A stretch of DNA of 64,000 bases from contig CP101406.1 in assembly GCA_024758765.1 (NCBI GenBank), positions 1,612,001-1,676,000 of the forward strand. The letters run 5' to 3'. Positions 38,764 to 48,413 of the stretch are shown piece by piece. The translations under genes were made by a program, and so were the position numbers. The DNA is from Mycobacterium sp. SVM_VP21. GTDB lineage: Bacteria > Actinomycetota > Actinomycetes > Mycobacteriales > Mycobacteriaceae. Positions within the stretch are counted from its first letter, which is position 1; each line of letters opens with the position of its first letter. Under the pieces are notes generated by a model. The model was given only the letters and a program-made list of their open reading frames with translations. It searched no databases and had not been told where the DNA came from.

Positions 38764-39386
38764 CTGGCCACCTGGTCGAGCTTCGCGATTCGGTACTGCC
38801 CGTCCTCCCGGACCATCCGGGCCCGCAGCCGGTAACCGACCTCTTTGCCCTGAGTCTCGATGTTGTCGATCTTGACCCGGAAAGCCACCAGGGCGTCGAC
38901 CGAACCGTCGGGGTTGTTCCGCTCCACCGCGGCGCCCATCTCGGTGAGTTCGGCGTGGACCTTCGCCGCCTGGTAGGCGTGCACGAACATCTCCGCGTAC
39001 AGGGCGACCTGGGTGCGGAACTCGCCGGTCGTGCAGTTCAGGATCTTCTGCTGCGCCAGGGCGATGTCCCGCCCATCTGGCGCCTGAGTGGCCACCACGC
39101 ACTCCTTGGCCGCGGCGATCGCTTCGGCATTGTCGCGGGCCAGCGCCTGGCTCGCCACGTGGTCGCGCAGGCCGACAAAGCCGGCTGCCACCAACCCGGC
39201 GGCCAACAGCAGCAACAGCACACAGATCCCCACCTGCTGGCGACGGCCAAGACGCGACGGCGCCGATTCGGCGTCTACTGCCACCGAGTCGGCCGACTCC
39301 TGCGAGTCCACCGGCACCGCGTCCTCAGTGCCCTCAGTGCCCAAGGCCGAGGTATCTGCGGTCTGCTGGTCCTCGTCCGTGCTCAC
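38760..39386 (-). CDS. Mce1-associated membrane protein (Rv0175 type)
   Basis: A 208-residue Mas protein: acidic tail, membrane span (about 57-78, VGICVLLLLLAAGLVAAGF) and a periplasmic domain with NCTTGEFRTQVALY and the closing YRIAKLDQVA. GTG 39386 is chosen as it overlaps the mce1F stop (GTGA); ATG 39413 is an alternative that would overlap mce1F by 31 bases. Two cysteines (KECVVA, LNCTTG) may pair. First of the four Mas genes. Confidence 0.88.
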   Translation of the reverse strand: MSTDEDQQTADTSALGTEGTEDAVPVDSQESADSVAVDAESAPSRLGRRQQVGICVLLLLLAAGLVAAGFVGLRDHVASQALARDNAEAIAAAKECVVATQAPDGRDIALAQQKILNCTTGEFRTQVALYAEMFVHAYQAAKVHAELTEMGAAVERNNPDGSVDALVAFRVKIDNIETQGKEVGYRLRARMVREDGQYRIAKLDQVAR

Positions 39387-40975
39387 CGGAACGGTGCCAG
39401 CATCCCCTTCCATCCGTCGTCTCCTATGTTCATCGAGTTCTCGACGGAGTATTCGACGCCGTCTGGCCCCACCGCTTGGCCGCTCTGCGGATTGTAGATC
39501 GCGGCTGGTCCCCCACCGGGGGTGTAGATGCAGGGGTTCGGTTGTTGCCCGTTGCACTGCACGCTACCGGTCCCCGGCCGTGACAGCGGGTCGTTCACCG
39601 GCGGCGGCGACGGCGGCACCATGTCCGCCGGCAGGGGGTTGAGGCCGGTGTTCACCGACGGCGCCGGAATCACGTGGCCGGGCTCGACCGGCTGGTCACA
39701 GCGCGCGCCCAACGCCGGGCAGTTCCGGATCTGGTTCGGATCGCCGTACCAGGGGTTGGTGCCCAGCGGGACGTACGGTTTGTCGCTGCGGCACTCCTTG
39801 GGTGTCGCTGCGCGTTTGCCCGGTACGTCCACACACGGGATGTTGCGGACCCCGCGAACGCTGTTGGCCGGCGTGTCCTGCGGAATCCGGCAGGAGACGT
39901 CCGGTAGTTCGGCGGGGCTGGTGTCGGCGAACGCCCGCCATTGGGATGCCGGGACGAAGCCGGTCAGACACGGCGGCGGCGTGTTGAGGCTCAGGCCCGG
40001 AACCGGCACCGGAAAGATGGGGCCGGGGACGGCACCGAGGGCAACGCCCATCGAGCCCCGGCCCGGGTTGGTGGCAGTCACGGTCTGGATGATGGAGCCG
40101 GCCTGCGGCAGGAAGACCAGTACCTGCTCGGTGTTCCGGTTGTAGCGCTTGGCCATCTCGGTCAGGATCGACGCGTTCGCCATCAGCTGGGGCAGCGTGT
40201 CCTTGGTGTCGTTGAACACCGTGTGCACCTGGTCGATCAGCGGCGGTAGATCCGACACGATGTGCTTGACCGTGTCTTCTCGGCTGGCCGCCTGGCCGGC
40301 GAGAACGTTCAGGTTGCGCGCCCATTGGTGGATGGCGTCGCCGGAGTCGACCTGGCTCTCGATGATCGGTGCCGACTTCTCCACGATGTCGTCGACATCG
40401 GCGAGGTTCGTCTTGAAGTCACCGACGATGGCCTGGGTGGCGTCCACGAGCCGCTGCAGCGACGGTCCCAGGCCCCCGACGGCGGTGGCCGTCTCGTCGA
40501 GCAGGGCCGCGATCTTGCCGGCCGGCAGCGCGGCGAGTCCGCGGTTGGCGGTGTCCAGCGCCGGCCCGATCGCCGACGGGACCGTGCTCTTGGTGATGGT
40601 CTGGCCCGGCTTGAGGTACTGGCCCGGATTACCGGTCGACACCAGATCCAGGTACTGCTCACCGATCGCCGACACCGAATGCACGTTGGCACCGGCGTCG
40701 ACGGGGATCTTGTATTTGCTGGCGATCTGGAAGGTGGCCTGCGCCCCGGTCTCGGTCGGTTCCACACTGGTGACCCGGCCGATGATGGTGCCGCGGTAGG
40801 TGACGTTCGCGGTCTTGTACAGGCCGCCCGCCTCGGGCAGGTCCGCCTTCAGCGAGTACTGGCCCAGGCCCGCCAAGGTCGGCAACCGCAGGTAGTAAAC
40901 GCCCAACACCAGCAGCGCCACCGCGGTCAGGACGCTGAAGATCGCCAGTTGACGCTTGATCTGAGGTTTCAGCAA
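39383..40975 (-). CDS. mce1F: Mce1F
   Basis: A 530-residue Mce protein, matching M. tuberculosis Mce1F over its length. Membrane anchor (about 11-29), MCE domain (about 38-118, LKADLPEAGGLYKTANVTYRG and HSVSAIGEQYLDL), helical tunnel region, then a Cys-rich C-terminus with NIPCVDVPGKRAATPKECRS and YVPLGTNPWYGDPNQIRNC, which is almost unchanged from Mce1F. It starts with TTG 40975, seven bases inside the lprK gene. The tail should reach the outer layers of the envelope. Confidence 0.95.
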   Translation of the reverse strand: MLKPQIKRQLAIFSVLTAVALLVLGVYYLRLPTLAGLGQYSLKADLPEAGGLYKTANVTYRGTIIGRVTSVEPTETGAQATFQIASKYKIPVDAGANVHSVSAIGEQYLDLVSTGNPGQYLKPGQTITKSTVPSAIGPALDTANRGLAALPAGKIAALLDETATAVGGLGPSLQRLVDATQAIVGDFKTNLADVDDIVEKSAPIIESQVDSGDAIHQWARNLNVLAGQAASREDTVKHIVSDLPPLIDQVHTVFNDTKDTLPQLMANASILTEMAKRYNRNTEQVLVFLPQAGSIIQTVTATNPGRGSMGVALGAVPGPIFPVPVPGLSLNTPPPCLTGFVPASQWRAFADTSPAELPDVSCRIPQDTPANSVRGVRNIPCVDVPGKRAATPKECRSDKPYVPLGTNPWYGDPNQIRNCPALGARCDQPVEPGHVIPAPSVNTGLNPLPADMVPPSPPPVNDPLSRPGTGSVQCNGQQPNPCIYTPGGGPAAIYNPQSGQAVGPDGVEYSVENSMNIGDDGWKGMLAPFR

Positions 40976-42120
40976 TTCCGGTCAGCCCTTTCCACATACG
41001 GACCGCCGGGTGCGGTTGCCGGGTTCGGCGTGTACCGAACATCCGGGACCATCTTCTCCGGGTCGTGGCCAAAGGACTGCTCCAGTGCCCGCAGCATTCC
41101 GGAGAACCCGGTACCGGTCAGGATCGCGTTGTCGATGGACGCGTAGGTGAGGTCCACCATCAGCGAGGTGTTGATGAAGTCACCGCGGACCGCCTTAAAG
41201 GCACCGTCGACGTGGTAAGGCGCGGTGATCATCACCTGCAGCAGGTCGGGCAGATACGGCGACGCCTTACGGAGTTCCCGCGCCGGGCACTGGAACGAGG
41301 TGAGCACCTTGTGCAGGTCGGACCGCGCGGGCGCGATCTGGGTGTTGACCTGGGTGCCCATCGCGCCCAGTGCCTCGACGGCGTTGATGAAGATCCCCTG
41401 CTGCGCGTTGAAGTACTTGAACAGCGGCGGGAAGTCGGTCAAGGCCTTCTCGAGGGTGTCGTTGTGGGCACCGAAGTAGCTCAGCAACCGATTGCTGGAG
41501 TCGATCGCCCGGGTGATGTCCTCACGCTGGTCGTTGAGGTTGCCGATGAAGGTGTCCAGCTTGGTCAGGAAGGCGTGGATCTGGTCGGCGCGCCCGTTGG
41601 ACAGCGCGGCGAACTCGGTGGTGATGGTGTCCAGGTCCGACAACCCGCCGCGCTGCAGCAGCAGGGCAATACCGGCCAGCGTCCGTTCGATCGTCGGGTA
41701 CGACGTCGAATTGCTCAGTCCGATGGTGTCACCGTTTCTGAGTTCGCCCTCCGGGTTGTCCGGGGACTTCAGTTCGATATGCTGCGAACCCAACAGGCTG
41801 GTCTGACCGATCTTCGCCGTGGCGTTGCGTGGCAGGTGAACATCCTTGTTCAGCTTTAGCTTCAGCGTGGCGACCCAGTTCTTCAGCTCGATCCGCTCGA
41901 CCGCGCCCACGAACACATCGGCGACCAGGACCCGGCTGTTGCCGTTGAGCGCCAAGGTGTCGGGCACCTGGACGTAGACCGTGTAGGCACCGGCGCCACT
42001 GCCCGGACCGCCCGGCAACGACACGTTGGCGATACCGCGCCAGCTGCTGCACGACGTCAACGTCAGCGCGGCCATCAGCAGCACGAGCGCCTGCCAGCCG
42101 CGCCGGCCGACCGTGTTCAT
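40969..42120 (-). CDS. lprK: Mce1E lipoprotein LprK
   Basis: A 383-residue Mce lipoprotein. The signal peptide ends LTLTSC, a clean lipobox. The MCE domain (about 42-120) has VYVQVPDTLALNGNSRVLVADV; a helical region and a short tail with FQCPARELRK and final DRNC follow. ATG 42120 is selected over an in-frame ATG at 42138 because GGAGGA lies five bases before it and the signal peptide is of normal length. It anchors the tip of the Mce1 complex to lipid. Confidence 0.93.
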   Translation of the reverse strand: MNTVGRRGWQALVLLMAALTLTSCSSWRGIANVSLPGGPGSGAGAYTVYVQVPDTLALNGNSRVLVADVFVGAVERIELKNWVATLKLKLNKDVHLPRNATAKIGQTSLLGSQHIELKSPDNPEGELRNGDTIGLSNSTSYPTIERTLAGIALLLQRGGLSDLDTITTEFAALSNGRADQIHAFLTKLDTFIGNLNDQREDITRAIDSSNRLLSYFGAHNDTLEKALTDFPPLFKYFNAQQGIFINAVEALGAMGTQVNTQIAPARSDLHKVLTSFQCPARELRKASPYLPDLLQVMITAPYHVDGAFKAVRGDFINTSLMVDLTYASIDNAILTGTGFSGMLRALEQSFGHDPEKMVPDVRYTPNPATAPGGPYVERADRNC

Positions 42121-42125
42121 CGCTG

Positions 42126-42131
42126 TCCTCC
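42126..42131 (-). promoter_or_regulatory. strong ribosome-binding site of lprK
   Basis: GGAGGA on the minus strand, five bases before ATG 42120. It decides the lprK start and is one of few strong sites inside the mce1 operon, where most genes rely on overlap with the previous stop. Confidence 0.8.
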
Positions 42132-42137
42132 GTCTCA

Positions 42138-43703
42138 TCAGCCGTCACCTCGCGGCGCCATCGGTGCCACCGGCCCCGGAATCACGTTCGGGCCCGGCGG
42201 AGGCGGCGCGATCGGACCCACCCCGGGAGGCTGGCCGATGAACGGCAGCGGGCCGGGCGATTCGTCATAGGAGTTGGGCGGGCCGGGCGGGGTCTGGAAC
42301 TGCGACTCCACCGGTGCCGGGTCGGGGCCACCCATCAACTGCGCCAGCGACTCCGGGGTGAGCAGCCGCTCGGTGTCGTGGCCGGGCTGCACGCCCTGCA
42401 TCCCAGGTGCGGTGATCCAGCCCGGCTGGGTGTTGCGGTGCGAGAACGGGGTGTCGGGCACCCAGATCCCCGGGACAGTGGTGTCCTTGTATCCGGGCGG
42501 CGGCTGCAGCCGGGGCTCGGAGTAGGCGATCTCCTTCGGTGTGGTGAACGCGCTGTTCCAGATGTTGATACCGAACGGCAGATAGTTGAACTTGATCGCG
42601 TCGGCGATCGGCGCCAGGTATTCCGCGCACAGCTCCGCGGAGTCCTGGTAACCCAGCCGGCTGCCGGCCTGAATCGCGCTACACAGGAACTGCATCGGGT
42701 TCGCGAAGTTTGCGATAACCGGGTAGCTGAGCACCATGCCCTGCGCCGGGTGGTAGATCTCGTCCACGCCAGCCAGCACGTTCGGCAGGATGTGCAGCGC
42801 GGTCTCGAAACCATCCAGCGCTTCCGGTTGCGTGATGGCGGTGGTCACCTGTTCCACGTTGTTGATGCTGTGCACCAATGGCTTTGCGTTCTGGTTGAGG
42901 AACGCCTTGACGATCGTCATCGTCGCGTAGAACTGGTCGGTGGCGGTCGCCAGTGCCTGGTCGGTGCTGTTCAGGTTGCTGGCGAACTTGGCCAGATCAT
43001 GGTTCAGCGCGACGAACTGCTGGTCGTTGTGGTCCAGCGCCTTGACGAACAGCGACAGGCTGCGTACCACCGCGAAGAAATCACCCCGGCCCTTGTTCAG
43101 GGCGGTCAGCGCGTCCGACAGGCTGTTGAAAGCGGTGTTGAGCTGCGTGCCCTTGCCGGCCAGCCCGTCGGCGAAGGATTCGATGGCGTCACCGATCGGG
43201 CCCTTGGGCTGCTCCGCCGTCGGCCCCAGCTTGTCGATGATGTTGGTGACATCGTTGCGCAGCGTGTCCCATTCCACCGGGACCTCGGTACGCTCCTCCG
43301 GGATCACGGCCTTGTCGGCCAGCACCGGCCCGCCCCGGTACGGCGGCTCCAGCTGAATGGTCCGCGACGCGACCAGAGTCGGGTTCAAGATGATCGCCTT
43401 GGCGTCGGCGGGCACCTTGTACTTGTTGTTGTAGTGCAGGGTGACTTTCATCTTGTCGCCGGCCGGCTCGATCTTGTCGATCGCTCCCACCCGGACACCC
43501 ATGATCTGCACCGCGTCACCGGGGTACAGCGCGTCGGTCTGTGGGAAGTAGGCGACGAGGCTGGTGCTGTTCAGCTTGCGAAAGAGCTGCACTCCTCCGA
43601 AGCCGGCAACGAGGGCCAGCGCCAACAGCAGCGACCCGACGATCACCGTCGTCCGCGATCGCTCCGGCAGTCGCAGGTTGCGAACATCAAAGACGGTACT
43701 CAC
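42138..43703 (-). CDS. mce1D: Mce1D
   Basis: A 521-residue Mce protein: N-terminus MSTVFDVRNLRLP, anchor (about 19-40), MCE domain (about 48-125, AYFPQTDALYPGDAVQIMGVRVG), helical region with LCSAIQAGSRLG and SAELC cysteines, and a long Pro/Gly-rich tail. GTG 43703 overlaps the mce1C stop (GTGA). Part of the Mce1 fatty/mycolic acid importer. Confidence 0.95.
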   Translation of the reverse strand: MSTVFDVRNLRLPERSRTTVIVGSLLLALALVAGFGGVQLFRKLNSTSLVAYFPQTDALYPGDAVQIMGVRVGAIDKIEPAGDKMKVTLHYNNKYKVPADAKAIILNPTLVASRTIQLEPPYRGGPVLADKAVIPEERTEVPVEWDTLRNDVTNIIDKLGPTAEQPKGPIGDAIESFADGLAGKGTQLNTAFNSLSDALTALNKGRGDFFAVVRSLSLFVKALDHNDQQFVALNHDLAKFASNLNSTDQALATATDQFYATMTIVKAFLNQNAKPLVHSINNVEQVTTAITQPEALDGFETALHILPNVLAGVDEIYHPAQGMVLSYPVIANFANPMQFLCSAIQAGSRLGYQDSAELCAEYLAPIADAIKFNYLPFGINIWNSAFTTPKEIAYSEPRLQPPPGYKDTTVPGIWVPDTPFSHRNTQPGWITAPGMQGVQPGHDTERLLTPESLAQLMGGPDPAPVESQFQTPPGPPNSYDESPGPLPFIGQPPGVGPIAPPPPGPNVIPGPVAPMAPRGDG

Positions 43704-45304
43704 GGACGCTCACTCCCTCTTGCGCCACCGCCGCCACCGGGCTGGCTGTTGCCGCCTTCACCAGGCGTGATGAACGGTGCCGGTAGCTGGTTGCCGGGTC
43801 CAGGCGGAACAGGCGGACCGGGTGCCCGCGGTGCCGGTGGGGGTGCCGCGCCCGGGTTGGCGGGAGCCGGACCGGCGACCGGGCCCATCGGCTCCGAACG
43901 CCCGCCCGGGTTGGCGTCGGGCATCGGAACCGGCGTGCCCGGCACCACCGGCGGCGTCTCGCCCGGACGACCCGCGATCGAGATGCCCGGCGACGACGGG
44001 ATGCCGTCCGGGTTGGGCGGCGAGACCAACACATCGGTCGGCCCCGGGTACGGTCCGCTCCGTCCGAACGGGCCGTCGTTCGGGTCCAAGTTGGCGCATG
44101 GCAGCGGGTTGCCCGGAGTCGGGAACATGCCCGCGGCAGGTGCGTACGAGCACGGCGAACCGGGCGCGACGGCCGGCCCGGGGTGCTCGGGGGTGCCCTC
44201 AAGCACCTGCGGAGCGGGCGGCGGTGCACCATTGGCGAACCGATTTCCGTTCGGGTCGGGGTAACGGAACTCCGGCAGGCCGGCGTTGCGCCAGAATTCC
44301 TCGGGCGAGATGCCACGCTTCTTGAACGCCGCGTCCACCCAGGGCTGCAGGATCCAGTACGGGATCAGGTTCAGCGTCGAGACCTTGAAGTAGGGGCCCG
44401 ATGCCATCGCCTCGTTCACGATCGTCAGGTACCTGCCCAGGATGGTGAACATCTCCCGCAGGTCATCCTGGCGCCGCACCAGCATGTCGGTGATGGTGGA
44501 GGCCTCTTCGAAGACGTGGTTCAGATCCAGACCCGGATTGTCGCGGACCAGGCCCTGAACCTGTTCGCCGAAATAGGCGATGTTGCCTAGCAACGCCGAG
44601 ATCGCCTGGCTGCGCTGGTTCACTGCTGCCGAGAGGGTCTGAGTATTGCGCAGCAGCGCGTCGATCTGGTTGCTGCGGTCACCGATAACGCTCGCGACCT
44701 GGTTGGTCTGTGCCAGCAGGTGAGTGATCTCGTCGTCACGTTTGCCGATGGTGTCGGAGAACCTCGCGACGCCGTCGAGCGCGTCGCTCAGGTCCGGGTA
44801 GGTCTGATCGACCGTCTCCGACAGCACCTTCAACGACTTCTTGACCGTGTCGATGTCCCAGCCGGAGGCGGCCTTGGTGGCGTCGAAGACCGCATCGTAG
44901 AGCTGGTAGGGGGTGGTGCTCTGGCCCAACGGCAGCACACCCTGCGGCGCTATGCGGCGCTCACCCTTGGGCTCGATCGACAGCACCTTGCGGCCCAAGA
45001 TGGTGTCGGTCTTGACCCCGATCCGGCTGTCGCTGCCGATCGGGTTGGCACCGACCGAGAACTTCACCAGCACGTGGTCGCCCTCGATCGACAGATCTTG
45101 TACCTTGCCGACGTCCACGCCGGAGATGCGCACCTTGTCGCCGGCGTTCAGGCCGCCGCTATCGGAGAGCTGTCCGAAGTAACTCGGTTCGGCGAAGAGC
45201 ATCGGCACCGTGGTGAAGGTCTGCCCCACCAGGGTTACCAACGCCACTGTGGCGACACCGATGATGCCGATCCGTGCCCGGTTGGGCGGTTCCAGAGTCC
45301 TCAC
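43700..45304 (-). CDS. mce1C: Mce1C
   Basis: A 534-residue Mce protein: start VRTLEPPNRARIG (GTG 45304, overlapping the mce1B stop as GTGA), anchor (about 11-32), MCE domain (about 38-118, SDSGGLNAGDKVRISGVDVG), helical region, then a long Pro-rich C-terminus with APPPAPQVLEGTPEHPGPAV and PGSPCSYAPAAG, nearly unchanged from M. tuberculosis Mce1C. The frame is open a little further upstream to 45337 but the overlapped GTG gives the family start. Confidence 0.95.
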   Translation of the reverse strand: MRTLEPPNRARIGIIGVATVALVTLVGQTFTTVPMLFAEPSYFGQLSDSGGLNAGDKVRISGVDVGKVQDLSIEGDHVLVKFSVGANPIGSDSRIGVKTDTILGRKVLSIEPKGERRIAPQGVLPLGQSTTPYQLYDAVFDATKAASGWDIDTVKKSLKVLSETVDQTYPDLSDALDGVARFSDTIGKRDDEITHLLAQTNQVASVIGDRSNQIDALLRNTQTLSAAVNQRSQAISALLGNIAYFGEQVQGLVRDNPGLDLNHVFEEASTITDMLVRRQDDLREMFTILGRYLTIVNEAMASGPYFKVSTLNLIPYWILQPWVDAAFKKRGISPEEFWRNAGLPEFRYPDPNGNRFANGAPPPAPQVLEGTPEHPGPAVAPGSPCSYAPAAGMFPTPGNPLPCANLDPNDGPFGRSGPYPGPTDVLVSPPNPDGIPSSPGISIAGRPGETPPVVPGTPVPMPDANPGGRSEPMGPVAGPAPANPGAAPPPAPRAPGPPVPPGPGNQLPAPFITPGEGGNSQPGGGGGARGSERP

Positions 45305-46329
45305 TGAGGCGTGCACCTCCCCGTCGGTTGCTGCCACAACCGAGCGTTTCGCACCGGCCCGCCCGGCTGCAATCCAGGAAGCTTGATAGTCACGTCGCAG
45401 AGGTAGAAGTTGAAGAAGTCACCGTAGACCCCGGTGCGCCCGATCAACTTCAACGCCCTCGGAATCTTCTGCAGCAGCTCGTCGACATCGGCGAGCCGGT
45501 CCGGCGGCTCCGGACCGGCGACCGGGAACAGGCTGTGCAACTGGGTGCGGTTGTCGGCCAGCAGATCCGCCAGATTGCCGGCGGCGTTACCGAACTCCGC
45601 GGTGCCGTTCGCCAGCGGGTCGGCGTGGCTGTTCAGACCCTTGACCAGTTTGTCGAAGTTGTCGACCGTTTCATCGAAGGTCTGGCGATGGCGAACCGCG
45701 GTGTCCAGGACGACGTTGAGGTTCTTGACGACTTCGCCGATCGCCGCATCCCGGTCGGCGATGTGAGCTGTCAGCTGAGCGGTCTGCTGAAGAATGTCGT
45801 TGATGGTGCCGCCCTGGCCCTGGAAGACCGTGACGATGGTGGACGCGATGGTGTTGATCTTCTCCGGGTCCAGCGCCCGGAACACCGGCTTGAAACCGCC
45901 GATCAATGCGTCCAGGTCCAGCGCCGGCTCGGTACGGGAAGCAGGAATGAATCCGCCGATGGGCAACCGCTGGTCGGCGCCCTCACCCTCGCCCCGTTTG
46001 AGCTCCAGGTAGCGGTTGCCGATGAGGTCGTCGTAGCGGATCTGCGCGGTGGTCGACTGGAACAGCGGCAGTGACTGGTCGACGTCGAAGTCCACCACCG
46101 CCCGACGGCCGCCGTCGACCAGTCGGACCCTCTTGACCTTGCCGATCTCCACCCCGGAGGCACGCACGAACTGCCCCTGACGCAGGCCGCTGGCATTGCT
46201 GAATTCCGCGGAGTAGCGGGCCGTCCGGTCGAACCGGATCTGCCCGAAGACCACGACGAGGCCGACCGTGAAGAGCAGCAGCACCGAGCCGACGGCGCCG
46301 AGTTTGAGGGCGGTTCTGGTGATGTTCAT
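45301..46329 (-). CDS. mce1B: Mce1B
   Basis: A 342-residue Mce protein: anchor (about 8-29), MCE domain (about 38-118, AEFSNASGLRQGQFVRASGVEIG), helical region with IADRDAAIGEVVKNLN, and a short tail with two cysteines (YLCDVT, TGRCTPQ). No Pro-rich extension, as is usual for B members. ATG 46329 overlaps the mce1A stop (ATGA). Confidence 0.95.
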   Translation of the reverse strand: MNITRTALKLGAVGSVLLLFTVGLVVVFGQIRFDRTARYSAEFSNASGLRQGQFVRASGVEIGKVKRVRLVDGGRRAVVDFDVDQSLPLFQSTTAQIRYDDLIGNRYLELKRGEGEGADQRLPIGGFIPASRTEPALDLDALIGGFKPVFRALDPEKINTIASTIVTVFQGQGGTINDILQQTAQLTAHIADRDAAIGEVVKNLNVVLDTAVRHRQTFDETVDNFDKLVKGLNSHADPLANGTAEFGNAAGNLADLLADNRTQLHSLFPVAGPEPPDRLADVDELLQKIPRALKLIGRTGVYGDFFNFYLCDVTIKLPGLQPGGPVRNARLWQQPTGRCTPQ

Positions 46330-47546
46330 GGGTTGATCGTGTAATCCCCGACTTGGCGACCCCAGACGTAATCAATGGCCAGGGGCGATCCGGTATCAAA
46401 GTGGTTGTAGGGCGCTTGGCTGACTCCCGTGTCGGCCACCAGGTAAGGCGCCGGCCAGAAGTCGTGGGTGATCTCCTGCCAGCAGCCCGGCGCACCGCCG
46501 GGCCCACCCCGGGCGTTGTAACGCGGCAGGTTCTCGGGGTAGATGTAGGGGTTGGCCGGACCGACCAGCTCACTGTTGGTGGCGAGCGAGTAGCCGTCGC
46601 CGCCCAGGAAGTCGTAGACCTTGGGTCCTCCATTGGCCAGGTTGCGGATGGCGCAGAACAGTTCCGGGCTGTACTCGTCCAACAGCGCCGACACCGAGAC
46701 CAGGTCGGAGAACTGCGCACGGAAGTACGGCCCGAACCGCTGGGTGACATCCGCCCCGAGGTTGCCCACCCCGGCGGCGCCCAGCAACGCGGCGTCCAGT
46801 TCCTTCTGCTGGTTGGTGATGGTCTTGACGGTCACCACCGAGGAGTCCAGGAAGCCGACCAGATCCGGTGCGCCGTCGGCGTAGACCTCGCCCAGGGTTG
46901 CGAAACCCTTCAGGTCGCGGCGGAAGGACGGCATCCGCGCGTTGACGTCGTCGAGAATCGCGTTGCCGTTGACCAGCGATTCGCCGAGCTTGTCGCCCAA
47001 CCCGGTCAGCGCCTCGGCTGCGGCGTGCAGCGTCAGGTTCAGCTTGATCGGGTCCACGTGCTCGGACAGGTTGTTGATGGTCTCAAACAGCGTGTTGAGC
47101 TCCGTCGTCACCGACGTCGCGATGATGTTCTTGCTGGTGATGCGTTCCCGCGCCGGGTGTTCCGGGGCGGTCAGCGACACGTACTTGTTGCCGAACAGCG
47201 TGGTAGCCAAAATGTCGGCTTTGACGTTGGACGGAATCAGCTTGAGGTACTTGGGGTTCACGTCGAGGGTGAACTTGGCGGCCGGCTTGTTCTCGTACTC
47301 GGTCGGCGCAATGTCGGCCACGCGCCCGATCTGGACGCCGTTGTAGGTCACCGGTCCGCCCGGGTCCATCACCAGACCGGCGCGCGGGGCGACCATGGTC
47401 AGCGACGTCGTCTTCGTGAAGGCCCCACGGAACTGGCCGTAGACCAGGCCGCCGATCAGCGCCAGGACGGCGAAGGTCACCACGCCCGCGAGCCGGAACG
47501 GCGGGTTGTGCACTTTGTTCTGCTTCCCGGTTGCCATACGCGTCAC
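46326..47546 (-). CDS. mce1A: Mce1A
   Basis: A 406-residue Mce protein: anchor (about 20-39), MCE domain (about 46-125, RAGLVMDPGGPVTYNGVQIGRV), helical region with LTGLGDKLGESLVNGN, and conserved C-terminus ENLPRYNARGGPGGAPGCWQ and VWGRQVGDYTINP. The Ala/Gly-rich hydrophobic stretch that I recall in M. tuberculosis Mce1A before the ENLPR motif is missing, so this protein is about 50 residues shorter. GTG 47546 overlaps the yrbE1B stop; ATG 47537 is a possible alternative. Confidence 0.95.
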   Translation of the reverse strand: MTRMATGKQNKVHNPPFRLAGVVTFAVLALIGGLVYGQFRGAFTKTTSLTMVAPRAGLVMDPGGPVTYNGVQIGRVADIAPTEYENKPAAKFTLDVNPKYLKLIPSNVKADILATTLFGNKYVSLTAPEHPARERITSKNIIATSVTTELNTLFETINNLSEHVDPIKLNLTLHAAAEALTGLGDKLGESLVNGNAILDDVNARMPSFRRDLKGFATLGEVYADGAPDLVGFLDSSVVTVKTITNQQKELDAALLGAAGVGNLGADVTQRFGPYFRAQFSDLVSVSALLDEYSPELFCAIRNLANGGPKVYDFLGGDGYSLATNSELVGPANPYIYPENLPRYNARGGPGGAPGCWQEITHDFWPAPYLVADTGVSQAPYNHFDTGSPLAIDYVWGRQVGDYTINP

Positions 47547-48412
47547 ATCGTTAGGTTGAAGTTGGGGTCGACGCCGTAGAGCGCCAACGCTGCGAGCAGC
47601 ACGACTGTGGGCACCGTGATCAGGGACAGGCGCATCGACTGGCCCACCGCGGCACCGACGCCGACCGGACCACCACTGGCGTTGAAGCCGTAATAGCAGT
47701 GGGTGACCATGACCACCACCGCGATCAAGATCGTTTCAATGAACGACCAGAACACATCGTCGGGCCGCAAGAACGTTCGGAAGTAGTGGTCGTAGGTACC
47801 CGACGACTGTCCGAAGAACAGTGTGGTGACGATCTGCGGTGCGGCGAACGCCATGATCAGCGCGAGTGCGTACAGCGGGATGATCACGGTGAAGCCGGCC
47901 ACCACGCGGGTGGACACCAGGTAGGCGATCGAGTTGATCCCCATCACTTCGAGGGCGTCGATCTCCTCGCTGATGCGCATCGCGCCGAGTTCGGCAGTGG
48001 CTCCCGCCCCGACCGTCGCAGCCAGGGCGATACCGGCGTTGACCGGGCCGACCACACGGACGTTGACCAAGGCCGCGGCGAAACCGGTGTAGGTCTCCAC
48101 ACCGATGTTGCCCAGCGAGGTGAAGCCCTGGATCGCGATCAGCGAGCCGCCGGCCAGCATCACGAAGCCCATGATGGCGACGGTGCCGCCGATCACGGCC
48201 ATGGCGCCGGTGCCCATGCCCAGTTCAGCGACCAGACGCAGCGTCTCGGTGCGGTACCGGCGCAGCGCCCACGGGATCTGCCGGAGGGCGGTTACCGAGA
48301 ACCAGCCGAGCCGGCCGCTTCTTTCGAGTCCGCGGCCGGCCATCCCGACGTAGCGCTGGTAGTTCGCAACCAGCCCGGGAAAGCGTCCCCGAACTACTGT
48401 CGATGTCGACAT
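47543..48412 (-). CDS. yrbE1B: YrbE1B permease of the Mce1 importer
   Basis: A 289-residue MlaE-family permease with an N-terminal cytoplasmic segment and about five helices; the coupling motif is AMRISEEIDALEVMGI and the C-terminal half has CYYGFNASGGPVGVG. It starts one base after the yrbE1A stop. With YrbE1A and MceG it drives Mce1 transport, linked in M. tuberculosis to fatty acid uptake. Confidence 0.95.
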   Translation of the reverse strand: MSTSTVVRGRFPGLVANYQRYVGMAGRGLERSGRLGWFSVTALRQIPWALRRYRTETLRLVAELGMGTGAMAVIGGTVAIMGFVMLAGGSLIAIQGFTSLGNIGVETYTGFAAALVNVRVVGPVNAGIALAATVGAGATAELGAMRISEEIDALEVMGINSIAYLVSTRVVAGFTVIIPLYALALIMAFAAPQIVTTLFFGQSSGTYDHYFRTFLRPDDVFWSFIETILIAVVVMVTHCYYGFNASGGPVGVGAAVGQSMRLSLITVPTVVLLAALALYGVDPNFNLTM

Positions 48413-48413
48413 G

